In this document: positions 41,869 to 54,215 of the stretch, piece after piece | Layout of the letters: every line of letters starts with the position of its first letter | How positions within the stretch are numbered: position 1 is the stretch's first letter | NCBI GenBank assembly: GCA_963662155.1 | Contig: OY759263.1 | Coordinates: forward strand, 13,405,515-13,469,514 | Direction: 5' to 3' | DNA from: Lamellibrachia columna | Taxonomy: Eukaryota; Annelida; Polychaeta; Sabellida; Siboglinidae | DNA length: 64,000 nt | Notes under the pieces: generated by a model | The model's database searches: none | The model's input: the letters and a program-made list of their open reading frames with translations, nothing else | Told to the model about the DNA's origin: nothing | Made by a program: the position numbers and the translations under genes

Positions 41869-44800
41869 GTGGTGTCTTTGTTGTTTTGGGTACAAGTGCC
41901 TCTGCTGTTCTGGGTACAGTTGCCTGTGCTGTTGTGGGTTCAGGTGTCTCTGTTGTTGTGGGTACATATGCCTCTGCTGTTGTGGGTACATGTGTCTCTG
42001 TTGTTTGGGGTACAGGTCTCCTGCAGTTGTGGGTTCACGTCCCTCTGTTGTTGTGGGAACATGTGCCTATGCTGTTGTTGGTACAGCTACATCTGCTGTT
42101 GGGTGTACATGTGACGCTGCTGTTGTGGGTATATGTGTCTCTGTTGGTTTGAGTACAGGTGCCTCTACTGTTGTGGGTACACGTGTCTCAGCTGTTGTGG
42201 GTACAGGAAACTGTGCTGTTGTTGTTTCATGTGCCTCTGGTGTAGTGGGTAAAGTTGCTTCTGCTGTTGTGTGTACCAGTGCATATGTTGTTGTGGGTAC
42301 AAGTGTCTCTGTTGTTTTGGAAACATTTGCCACTGCTGTTGTGGGTACAGGTGCCACTGCTGTTGTAGGTACATGTGCCTCTGCTGCTGTGGGTACAGGC
42401 GCCTCTAATATTGTGGGCACAAGTGCCTCTGTTTTCGTGGGTACCTGTGCCTCTGCTGTAATGTATAAAGTTCCTGTGCTGTTGTGGGTACAGGTGCCTC
42501 TGCTGTTGATGGTACAGTTACATCTGCTGTTGTGGGTACATGTGCCGCTGCTGTTGTGGGTACAGGTGCCACTGCTGTTGTGGGTACACGTGTCACAGCT
42601 GTTGTGGGAACATTGGTGGGTACATGTGGCTCTGCTCTTGAGGGCATATGTGCATCTGCTGTTGTGGGTACAGGTGCATAACTTTTGTTGGTTCATGTGC
42701 ATATTCTGTTATGAGTACAGTTGCTTCTTTTGTTGTGGGTACTGGACCCTCTGCTGTTGTGGTTTCATGTACCTCTACTGTAGTGGATAAAGTTGTCTCT
42801 GCTGTTGTGTGTATAGGAGCCTCTGTTGTTGTGGGTACATGTTTCTCTTTTGTTGTGGGTACATTTGCCACTGCTGTTGTGGGTACAGGTGCCTCTGCTG
42901 TTGTGAGTACAGGTGCTCATACTGTTGTGGGTACAGGCGCCTCTAATGTTGTGGGTGCATGTGCCGCTGGTGTTGTGGGTACAGGTGTCTCTGTTGTTGT
43001 GGTTTCATGTGCCTCTGCTGTAGTGGGTAAAGTTGCCTTTGCTGTTGTGTGTACAGGTGTCTTTGTTGTTGTGGGTACATTTGCCATTGCTGTTGTGGGT
43101 GCAAGTTCCTCTGCTGTTGTTGGTACAGGTGCCTGTGCTGTTGTGGGTAGAGGTGCCTCTAATGTTGTTGGTACATATGCCGCTGGGGTTGTTGGTACAG
43201 GTGTCTCTGTTGTTGTGGGTACTTCTGCCTCTGCTGTAGTGTATAATGTTACCTGTGCTGTTGTGGGTACAGGTGCCTCTGCTGTTGTGGGTATATGTGC
43301 CTCAGCTGTTGTGGGTACAAGTACCTCTACTGTTGTGGGTACATATGCCTCTGCTGTTGTTGGCACAGTTACCTCTGCTGTTGTGGTTATATGTGCCGCT
43401 GCTGTTGTGGTACATGTGTATATGTTGTTGTTGGTACATGTGCCTCTGATCTTCTGGGTACAGTTGCTTATGCTGTTGTGGGAACAGGTCCCCCTGTTGT
43501 TTTGGGTACAGGTGCCTCGGCTGTTGTGAGTTAACGTGTCGCAGCTGTTGTGGGTAAAGGTTCCTCTACTCTTGTTGGTTCAGGTGCCTCTTTTGTTTTG
43601 CGTACAGGAGTATTTGCTGTTGTGGGTACTTCTGCCTCTGTTGTAGTGGGTAAAGTTGCTTCTGCTGTTGTGGGATCAGGTCCCCCAGCTGTTGTGGGTA
43701 GAGGTGCCTCTGCTATTGTGGGAACACTTGTTTCGGCTGTTGTGGGTACCAGTGCATCTTCTGTTGTTGATTCAGGTGTCTCTGCTGTTGTGATTACAGT
43801 TGCTTCTTTTGTTGTGGGTACAGGACCCTCTGCTGTTATAGTTTCATGTGCCTCTGCTGTAGTGGGTAAAGTTGCCTGTGTTGTTTTGGGTACAGTTGCC
43901 TCTTTTGTTGTGGTTACAGGTTTCTCTGTTGCTGTGGGTACATTTGCCACTGCTGTTGTGGGTACAGGTGCTTCTGCTGTTGCGGGTACATGTGCCTCTG
44001 CAGTTGTGGGTACAGGCACTTCTAATGTTGTGGGTACATGTGACGCTGGTATTGTGAGTAAATATGTCTCTGTTGTTGTGGGTACATTCGTCACAGCTGT
44101 TGTGGGTATATGTGCCTTTGCTGTTGTGGGCATCTTCTGTTTTTGATTCAGTTGCCTCTGCTGTTGTGAATACAGTTGGTTCTTTTGTTGTGGGTACAAG
44201 ACCCTCTGCTGTTATGGTTTCATATGCCTCTGCTGTTGTGTTACATGTGTTTATGTTGTTATGCTTACATGTGTATGTGATCTTCTGGGTACAATTGCTT
44301 CTTCTGTTGTGGGTACACGTGTCTCAGCTGTTGTGGGTACAGTTGTGGGTACATGTGGCTCTGCTCTTGTGTGCATACGTGCCATTGCTGTTGTGGTTAC
44401 AGGTGCATCTGCTGTTCTGGGTACAGTTGTTTCTGCAGTTGTAGGTACAGGTCCCCCTGATGTTGTGGGTACAGGTGCCTCTGCTGTTGTGGGTACACGT
44501 GTCTGAGCTGTTTTGGGTACAGGTTCCTCTACTCTTGTTGGTTCAGGTGCCTCTGCTGCTGTGGGTACATGTGACTCTGCTGTAGTGTGTAAAGTTGCCT
44601 CTTTTGTTGTGGTTACAGGTGTCTCTGTTGTTGTGGGTACATTTGCCACTGCTGTTGTGGGTACAGGAGCTTCTGCTGTTGTGGGTACATGTGCCTTTCC
44701 AGTTGTGGGTACAGGCACCTCTAATGTTGTGGGTACATATGCCGCTGGTGTTGTGGGTACAGGTGTCTCTGTTGTTGTGGGAACCTGTGCCATTGCTGTA

Positions 44801-47800
44801 GTGTATAAAGTTGCTTGTGCTGTTGTGGGTACAGATGCCTATTTGTTGTGGATTCAGAACCCACTGTTGTTGTGGGTACATGTGCCTCTGCTGTAGCGTG
44901 TAAAGTTTCCTATGTTGTTGTGGGTACAGGTGCCTCTGCTGTTGTTGGTACAGTTACTTATGTTGTTGTGGGTACATGTGCCTCTGCTGTTGTGGGTACA
45001 GGTGCATATACTTTTGCTGGTTCATGTGCCAATTCTGTTATGAGTACAGTTGCTTCTTTTGTTGTGGGAACAGGATTCTCTGCTGTTATCGTTTCATGTG
45101 CCTCTGCTGTAGTTGATAACGTTGCCTCTGCTTTTGTATATATAGGAGCCTCTGTTGTTGTGGGTATATGTGCCTCTTTTGTTGTGGGTACATTTGCCAC
45201 TACTGTTGTGGGTACAGGTGCCTCTGCTGTTGTGGGTACAGGTGCCCCTGCTGTTGTGTGTACAGGCACCTCTAATGTTGTGGGTACATGTGCCACTGGT
45301 GTTGTGGGTACAGGTGTCTCTGTTGTTGTTGTTTCATGTGCCTCTGCTGTAGTGGGTAAAGTTGCTTCTGCTGTTGTGGGTACATGTGCCTCCGCAGTTG
45401 TGGTTACATGCACCTGTAATGTGGTGGGTATATGTGCCACTGGTGTTGTGTGTACAGGTGTCTCTGTTGTTGTGGGTACAGGTGTCTCTGTTGTTGTGGG
45501 TACATTTGTCACTGCTGTTGTGGGTACAGGTGCCTCTGCTGTAGTGGGTACAGGTGCCTCTGCTGTTGTGGGTACAGGGGCCTCTAATGTTGTGTGTACA
45601 TGTGCCGTTGATGTTGTTGGTACAGGTATCTCTGTTGTAGTGGGTAAAGTTGACTCTGTTTTTGTATGTATCCGTGCTTGTGTTCTTGTGGGAACATGTG
45701 TCTTTGTTGCTGTGGGTACATTTGCTTCTGCTGTTGTGGGTATATGTTTATATATTGTTGTGGGTACATGTGCCTCTAATCTTCTGGGTACAGTTGCTTC
45801 TGCCGTTGTGGTAACAGATCCCCCTGCTATTGTGGGTACAGGTGCCTCTGCTGTTGTGGGTACACATGTCTTAGCTGTTGTGGGTACAGGTGCCTCTGCT
45901 GTTGTTCGTTCAGGTGCCTCTGCTGTTGTTTGTAAAGTTGCCTGTGTTGTTTTGGGTACAGTTCCCTCCTTTGTTGTGGGTACAGGAACTTCTGCTTTTG
46001 TGGGTTGATGTTCTTATGTTGTAGTGGGTGAAGTTGCCTCTGCTGTTGTGGGTACAGTATTCTACGCTGTTGTGGGTAATTGTGCCTCTGCTGTTGTGTG
46101 TACATGCACCTCTGCTGTTGTGGGTACAGGATTCTACGCTGTTGTGGGTAATTGTGCATCTGCTGTCGTGTGTACATGCGCCTCTGCTGTTGTGGGTACA
46201 GGCGCCACTAATGTTGTGGGAACATGTGCCGCTGGTGTTGTAGGTACAGTTGCCTTTGTTGTTGTGGGGACAGGTGTTTCTGCTGTTGTTGATAAAGTTA
46301 CCTCTGCTTTTGTGCCGCTGCTGTTGTGGCTACATGTTTCTCTGTTGTTGTGGGTACATGTGCCTCTGATCTTCTTGGTACAGTTGCTTATTCTGTTGTG
46401 GGAACAGGTCCCCCTTCTGTTGGGGGTACAGGTGCCTCTGCTGTTGTGGGTACACATGTCTCAGCTTTTGTGGGTACAGGTGCCTGTACTCTTTTTGTTT
46501 CAGGTACTTCTGCTGTTGTGGGTACATGTGCCTCTTTTGTTGTTGGTACATTTGCCTCTACTGTAGTGGGTACAGGTGCCTCTGCTGTTGTGGGTACAGG
46601 GGCCTCTAATGTTATGTGTACATGTGCCGTTGATGTTGTTGGTACAGGTATCTCTGTTGTTGTGGGTAAAGTTGACTCTGTTGTTGTATGTATCCGTGCC
46701 TGTGTTCTTGTGGGAACAGGTGTCTTTGTTGCTGTGGGTACATTTGCTACTGCTGTTGTGGATACATGTGCGTCTGCTGTTGTGGGTACAGGTGCATCTG
46801 CTGTTGAAGGTACAGGTGCCTCTAATGTTGTGGGTACATGTGCCGCTGGTGTTGTGGGTACAGGAGTCTCTGTTGTTGTGGGTACCTGTGCCACTGCTGT
46901 AGTGTTTAAAGTTGCTTGTGCTATTTTATGTACAAGTGCCTCTGCTGTTGTTGGTATATTTACTTCTGCTGTTGTTGGTACAGGTATCTCTGCTGTTGTG
47001 TGTACAAGTGCTCCTGCTGTTGTGGGTGCAGGCGCATCTAATGTTGTGGGTACATATGCCGCTGGTGTTGTTGGTACAGTTACCTCTGCTGTTGTGGGTA
47101 TATGTGTTGCTGCTCTTGTGTTTACATGTGTCTCTGTTGTTGTTGGTACATGTGCCTCTGATCTTCTGGATACAGTTAATTCTGCTGTTGTGGTAACAGG
47201 TCCCCCTGCTGTTGTGGGTGCATGTGCTTCTGCTGTTGTTGCATCAGTTGCCTCTGTTGCTGTGGGTACATGTGCCTCTGTTTTTGTGGGTACAGGAGCC
47301 TCTGCTGTTGTCGGTACATGTGCCTCTGCTATAGTTTGTAAATTTGCCTGTGTTGTTGATGATACAGTTGCCTCCTTTGTTGTCGGTACAGGACTCTCTT
47401 CTGCTGTGGGCTCATGTGCCTCTGCTGTAGTGGGTAAAGTTGCCCCTGCTGTTGTGTGTATCGGTACTTCTGTTGCTGTGCGTACAGGAGTATCTGCTGT
47501 TGTGGGTACTTTTGCCTCCGCTGTAGTGGGTAAAGTTGCCTCTGCGGTTGTGTGTACCGGTGCCTATGTTGTTGTGGGTACAGGCGCCCCTGCTGTTTTT
47601 GGTAGAGTTACCTATGTTGTTGTGGGTACATGTGCCTCTGCTGTTCTGGGTACAGTTGCTTCTGCTGTTGAGAGAACAGGTCCCCCTGCTTTTGTGGGTA
47701 CAGGTGCCTCTTCTATTGTGGGTACAGGTGCCTCTGCTGTTGTTCGTTCAGGTGCCTCTGCTGTTGTTTGTAAAGTTGCCTGTGTTGTTTTGGGTACAGT

Positions 47801-50800
47801 TCCCTCCTTTGTTGTGGGTACAGGAACTTCTGCTTTTGTGGGTTGATGTTCTTATGTTGTAGTGGGTGAAGTTGCCTCTGCTGTTGTGGGTACAGGATTC
47901 TACGCTGTTGTGGGTAATTGTGCCTCTGCTGTTGTGTGTACATGCACCTCTGCTGTTGTGGGTACAGGATTCTACGCTGTTGTGGGTAATTGTGCATCTG
48001 CTGTCGTGTGTACATGCGCCTCTGCTGTTGTGGGTACAGGCGCCACTAATGTTGTGGGAACATGTGCCGCTGGTGTTGTAGGTACAGGTGTCTCTGCTGT
48101 GTTGGGTGCATGTGCCTCTGCTGTTGTGGGTACAGTTGCCTTTGCTGTTGTGGGGACAGGTGTTTCTGCTTTTGTTGATAAAGTTACCTCTGCTTTTGTG
48201 CCGCTGCTGTTGTGGCTACATGTTTCTCTGTTGTTGTGGGTACATGTGCCTCTGATCTTCTTGGTACAGTTGCTTATTCTGTTGTGGGAACAGGTCCCCA
48301 TTCTGTTGGGGGTACAGGTGCCTCTGCTGTTGTGGTACACATGTATCAGCTTTTGTGGGTACAGGTGCCTGTACTCTTTTTGTTTCAGGTGCTTCTGCTG
48401 TTGTGGGTACATGTGCCTCTTTTGTTGTTGGTACATTTGCCTCTACTGTAGTGGGTACAGGTGCCTCTAATGTTATGTGTACATGTGCCGTTGATGTTGT
48501 TGGTACAGGTATCTCTGTTGTAGTGGGTAAAGTTGACTCTGTTGTTGTATGTATCCGTGCCTGTGTTCTTGTGGGAACAGGTGTCTTTGTTGCTGTGGGT
48601 ACATTTGCTACTGTTGTTGTGGGTACATGTGCGTCTGCTATTGTGGGTACATGTGCCTCTGCTGTTGTGGGTACAGGGGCCTATAATGTTGTGTGTACAT
48701 GTGCCGTTGATGTTGTTGGTACAGGTATCTCTGTTGTAGTGGGTAAAGTTGACTCTGTTGTTGTATATATCCGAGCCTGTGTTCTTGTGGGAACAGGTGT
48801 CTTTGTTGCTGTGGGTACATTTGCTACTGCTGTTGTGGATACATGTGCGTCTGCTGTTGTGGGTACAGGTGCCTCTGCTGTTGAAGGTACAGGTGCCTCT
48901 AATGGTGTGGGTACATGTGCCGCTGGTGTTGTGGGTACAGGAGTCTCTGTTGTTGTGGGTACCTGTGCCACTGCTGTAGTGTTTAAAGTTGCTTGTGCTA
49001 TTTTATGTACAAGTGCCTCTGCTGTTGTTGGTATATTTACTTCTGCTGTTGTGGGTACAGGTACCTCTGCTGTTGTGTGTACAAGTGCTCCTGCTGTTGT
49101 GGGTGCAGGCGCATCTAATGTTGTGGGTACATATGCCGCTGGTGTTGTTGGTACAGTTACCTCTGCTGTTGTGGGTATATGTGTTGCTGCTCTTGTGTTT
49201 ACATGTGTCTCTGTTGTTGTTGGTACATGTGCCTCTGATCTTCTGGATACAGTTAATTCTGCTGTTGTGGTAACAGGTCCCCCTGCTGTTGTGGGTACAT
49301 GTGCCTCTGCTGTTGTTGCTTCAGTTGCCTTTGTTGTGGGTACAGGACTCTCTTCTGCTGTGGGCTCATGTGCCTCTGCTGTAGTGGGTAAAGTTGCCCC
49401 TGCTGTTGTGTGTATCGGTACTTATGTTGCTATGCGTACAGGAGTGTCTGCTGTTGTGGGTACTTTTGCCTCCGCTGTAGTGGGTAAAGTTGCCTCTGCG
49501 GTTGTGTGTACCGGTGCCTATGTTGTTGTGGGTACAGGCGCCCCTGCTGTTTTTGGTAGAGTTACCTATGTTGTTGTGGGTACATGTGCCTCTGCTGTTC
49601 TGGGTACAGTTGCTTCTGCTGTTGTGAGAACAGGTCCCCCTGCTTTTGTGGGTACAGGTGCCTCTTCTATTGTGGGAACACGTGTATCGGCTATTGTGGG
49701 TAGTAGTGCATATTATGTTGTTGAGTCAGGTGTCTCTGCTGTTGTGATTACAATTGCTTCTTTTGTTGAGGGTACAGGACCCTCTGCTGTTATGGTTTCA
49801 TGTGCCTCTGCTGTAGTGGGTAAAGTTGCCTGTGTTGATTTGGGTACAGTTGCCTCTTTTGTTGTGGTTACAGGTGTCTCTGTTGCTGTGGGTAAATGTG
49901 CCACTGCTGTTGTGGGTACAGGTGCTTCTGCTGTTGTGGGTACATTTGCCACTGCTGTTGTGGGTACAGGTGCCGCTGCTGTTGTGGGTACAGGTGCCTC
50001 TGCTGTTGTGGGGCAGGTGCCTCTGCTGTTGTCAGTACAGGCGCCTCTAATGTTGTGGGTACATGTGCCGCTGGTGTTGTGGGTACAGGTGTCTCTGTTG
50101 TTGTGGGTACCTGTGCCTCTGCTGTAGTGTATACAATTTCCTGTGTTGTTGTGGGTACAGGTGCCTCTGCTGTTGTGACTATATGTGTATCAGCTGTTAT
50201 TGTTCAACTACGTCTACTGTTGTGGGTACATGTGCCGCTGCTATTGTGGGTACATGTACATATGTTGTATTGGGTACATGTGCCACTGATCTTCTTGGTA
50301 CTGTTGCTTCTGCTGTTGTGGGAACACGTCACCCTGCTGTTGTGGGTACAGGTGCTTCTGCTGTTGTCGGTACCCGTGAATCAGCTTTTGTGGGTACAGG
50401 TGTCTCTACTGTTGTTGGTTCAAGTGCTTCTGCTGTTGGGAATACATATGCCTGTGTTGTTGTGGGTACAGGAGCCTCTGCTGTTGTTGATACATGTGCA
50501 TCTGCTGTAGTTTGTAAAGTTGCCTTTGTTGTAGTGGTTACAGTTGCCTTCTTTGTTGTGGGTACATGACCCTCTGCTGTTGTGGGTTCATGTGCCTCTG
50601 CTGTAGTGGGTAAAGTTGACTCTGCTTTTGTGTGTACCGGTGCCTCTGTTGTTGTGGGTACAGGTGTCTCTGTTGTTGTGGGTACATTTGCCACTGCTGC
50701 TGTGTGTACAGGTGCCTCTGCTTCTGTGGGTACATGTGCCTCAGCTGTTATTGGTACATGGGTGCCTGATCTTGTGGGTACAAGCGCATATGCTGTTGTG

Positions 50801-51430
50801 GGTACAGGTGCCTCTGCTTTTGTGTGTACATGTGCATCTGCTGTTGTGGTTACATGTGTCTCTGATGTTGTGGGTACAGGTGCCTCTGTTGTTGTGGGTA
50901 CATATGCCTATTCTATTGTGGGTATAGGTGCTTCTGCTATTGTTGGTACAAATGTATGTGATGTTGTGGGTACATTTGCCTCAGCTGCTGTAGGTACTGG
51001 TGCATCTGCTGTTGTGTGTACATGTTTCTCTGTTGCTATGGGTACATGTGCCTCTTCTGTTGTGGGTTCAGTTGCCTCTGCTGTTGTGGGTATATATGCC
51101 TCTGCTCTTGTGAGTACATGTGCCTCTGCCGATGTGGGAACAAGTGCCTCTGCTGTCGTGGGTACAAGTGTCTCTGTTCTTGTGGGTACCGGTGTCTCTG
51201 GTGTTGTGGGTACAGGTGCCTCTTCTGTTGTTGGTACAGTATCCTCTGCTGTTGTGGGTACAGGTGCCTCTGTTGTTGTGGGTGCAGGTGCCTCTGCTGT
51301 TCCGGGTACAGTTGCCTCTGCTGATGTGGGTACAGGTGCCTCTGCAGTTGTGGATCGAGGTTCTGCTGATGTTGTTGGTGCTGGTGCTTCTGATTTTGTG
51401 ACTTCAGTTGTTTATATAGGTGTGGGTGCT
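41868..51430. repeat. 24-bp minisatellite, about 400 units, octapeptide-coding
   Basis: Consensus gtgcctctgctgttgtgggt followed by acag on the plus strand. Because the unit is eight codons and has few stops, all frames are long. Plus: GTGASAVV, VPLLLWVQ and CLCCCGYR. Minus: VPTTAEAP, YPQQQRHL and CTHNSRGT. The longest run is 590 codons at 48355-50127 on the plus strand. The minus VPTTAEAP reading is Pro/Thr-rich and mucin-like. Units are diverged but unit length is mostly kept; a few 23-bp or odd units shift the frame. I cannot say that any frame is translated. Higher-order repetition is present. Confidence 0.93.
45870..49640. repeat. Higher-order duplication inside the minisatellite, about 1.84-2.08 kb
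   Basis: Distinctive units such as tgtgggttgatgttcttatg (46000 and 47838) and ttgcttgtgctattttatgt (46911 and 48988) recur in the same order, with offset growing from 1838 to 2077 bp by local insertions. At the end the second copy joins to sequence resembling about 43700-43990. Confidence 0.8.
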
Positions 51431-51570
51431 TGAGCTGGTGTGGTTTCATGTCCGTCTGTTGTTGTGACTGCATTTGTGACTGCACAAATCCTTAAAAATA
51501 TGTTTTATTGCCAATATCCAATAACAAATTTGGTTTTCGATCAAGGTGCACGTAAATTGTTGTTACACCT
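51431..51570. repeat. Non-repetitive array border, first copy
   Basis: The block aataacaaatttggttttcg then atcaaggtgcacgtaaattg marks the end of the array. It recurs about 938 bp to the right at about 52460-52500. Confidence 0.85.
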
Positions 51571-52505
51571 GTTGTTATACATGTGCCTCTGCTCTTCTGG
51601 GTACAGTTTCTTCTGCTCTTGTGGGAACAGGTTCCCCTGCTGTTGTGGGTACATATGCCTCTGCTGTAGTTTGTAAAGTTGCCTGTGTTTTTGTGTGTAC
51701 AGTTTTCTACTTTGTTTTGGGTGCAGGACCCTCTACTGTTGTGGGTTCATGTGCCTCTGCTGTAGTTGGTAAAGTTGCCTCTGATTTTGTGTGTATCGGT
51801 GCCTCTGTTGTTGTGGGTACAGGAGTGTATGCTGTTGTTGTACTTGTGCCTCTGCTGTAGTGTGTATAGTTGCCTGTCCTGTTGTGGTACAGTTGCCTCT
51901 TTTTTGTGTGGATTCAGGACCCTCTGTTGTTGTGTGTACCAGTGCCTCTGCTGTAGTGGGTAAAGTTGCCTCTGGTGTTGAGTGTACCGGTGCCTCTGTT
52001 GTTGTGGGTACATTTGCCACTGCTGTTATGTGTACAAGTGTCTCTGCTGTTGTGGGTACATGTGCCTCAGCTGTTGTGGGTTCAGTTGCCTCTGCTGTTG
52101 TGGGTATAGATGCCTCTGCTGTTGTGGGTACATGTGCATCTGCTGTTGTGGATACAGGTGCCTCTGATGTCGTGGGTACAAGTGTCTCTGTTCTTGTGGG
52201 TAGCGGTGCCTCCGTTGTTGTGGGTACCGGTGCCTCTGCTGTTGTTGGTACATTATCCTCTGCTGTTGTGGGTACAAGTGTCTCTCCTCTTGTGGATCGA
52301 GGTTCTGCTGATGTTGTGGGTGCTGGTGCTTCTGATTTTGTGACTTCAGTTGTTTATGTAGGTGTGGGTGCTTGACCTGGTGTGGTTTCATGTCCGTCTG
52401 TTGTTGTGACTGCATTTAAAACAAATCTTTAAAAATATGTTGTAATGCCAATAACCAATAACAAATTTGGTTTTCGATCAAGGTGCACGTAAATTGTTGT
52501 TTACT
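51570..52505. repeat. 24-bp minisatellite, second block with duplicated border
   Basis: About 33 further units followed by the same terminal sequence as at 51355-51560, so the last ~940 bp is a segmental duplication of the array end. Confidence 0.85.
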
Positions 52506-52800
52506 TGAACTCACTGCAGAAGTTTGAAAACAGTTGGACAAAAATGTAATGTAATAAGAAATAGAATGGCTGGCATAGTGTATCTTTGTGTGAATGTTTA
52601 CCTATGATCTAAAGGTTTCGGTGATTAGTCGCGAAACGTCTTTTGCTGTTAGTAATATTTTTTCTTGAATCTTTTTCAAAGCGACATATAACTCTATAAT
52701 TCAGTGATGATTGCTATAATTGTACATATTTTTTTAAATGGTTGATCACATCTATTATATTTAATTAACAAATAACTTTTCTTCTATATGAACAAACACA
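52506..52800. other. Non-coding stretch right of the minisatellite
   Basis: Contains a small palindromic phrase ggtttcggtgattagtcgcgaaac near 52613-52636 (gtttcg/cgaaac arms). AT-rich otherwise. Confidence 0.5.
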
Positions 52801-53640
52801 GTGTTTCCAAATTCCCAACAATTCAACCAACCACCTGATTATTCAATCACCTAGCCAACCAGCCAGCCTTCAACTGCAACCATCTGTTCATCCATCCATC
52901 AACATAATCACCCACCCGGCTATGCATACATGAATATAATCAATCACCCAACCACCCGTCCACCCAGCTATCAACCCAATTAATCACACAGCCACCCGGT
53001 CACACAATCACCCAGTCACCCAATTTCTAAAAGACAATGGTAACATTCCACCCATCCACCCGGCAAACCACTCACACAACTAGCCAACAACCACGCAACC
53101 ATCTCTAGCGAACAATCCATCAGGCCACCCACATATTCAACCACCTAACCACCCAACCACTTAGTCACCCAACTACCCAACCAAGTAATCATAGCCACGT
53201 AATTCACCAACCACCTAATCACCCAACCATTAAATCACCCATCCACTAAATCACCCACCCACTTAATCACCCAATAACCCATATCCAACCACCTAATCAC
53301 ACAACCACCAAAGCACTTAGTCACCCACCACTTACACCCAACCACTTAATAACCCAACTACTATATTACCCAACCACGTAACTCCCCAAACATGTAGTCA
53401 CCCAACCAATAAATCAGTCAACCAGTTAATCACCCAAACACTAAATCACCCAACCACTTAATCACCCCGCACGTATTCACCCAACCATTTAATTACCCAA
53501 CCACTTACGCACCCAACCACGTAATCATCCAGCCACTACATCACCCAACCAGTAAGTCATCCAACCACTTAATCACCCAACAAATTAGACATCCAACCAC
53601 TTAATTATCCGGTTACTCAACCCCACGCCACCCAACCAGC
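52800..53640 (+). repeat. C-rich degenerate minisatellite (caccCAACCActtaat type)
   Basis: About 50 units of 14-18 bp with the core cacccaaccacttaat, most regular between 53140 and 53600. No open frame of note. Confidence 0.85.
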
Positions 53641-53737
53641 CAACGGCTGTTCCACATGTCGGCTCCGATTTGCCTTTTACAATAAACAATAATCAATAAT
53701 CCAATAACCCTTTTATGTCCCATATATAACACGCCCA

Positions 53738-53812
53738 GGTGCATGTATGCATGTATGTATGTATGTATGTGTGTATGTATGTATGTATGTATGTATGCAT
53801 GCATGTATTTAA
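53738..53812. repeat. (TATG)n microsatellite
   Basis: Repeated gtatgtatgtatg with a few gcatg variants. Confidence 0.9.
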
Positions 53813-53833
53813 GTTAATCAAAGTCGCCACAGT

Positions 53834-54036
<203 letters not shown>

Positions 54037-54173
54037 AGTAGAATACATTAAAATGACCTAAAATAGATAGACATAATAAATTAAATGAGCTATCAAGTTA
54101 AATAACTAAAATAAATAAAAAAAGTAAATAAATAACTAACGTGCTTAAATTGGTTAAATGTTTATGGTGGGTA

Positions 54174-54215
54174 AATAGGTAGGTAGGTAGGTAGGTAGGT
54201 AGGTAAGTAAGTATA
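54174..54215. repeat. (TAGG)n microsatellite
   Basis: aaataggtaggtaggtaggt, changing to taagtaag at its right end. Confidence 0.9.

Noticed and set aside
48355..50127. 590-codon plus-strand frame rich in Ala, Val, Gly and Thr
   Set aside because: It is the 24-bp repeat read in one of its frames. Other frames in the same place are also open, and there is no start, signal peptide or domain to choose it.
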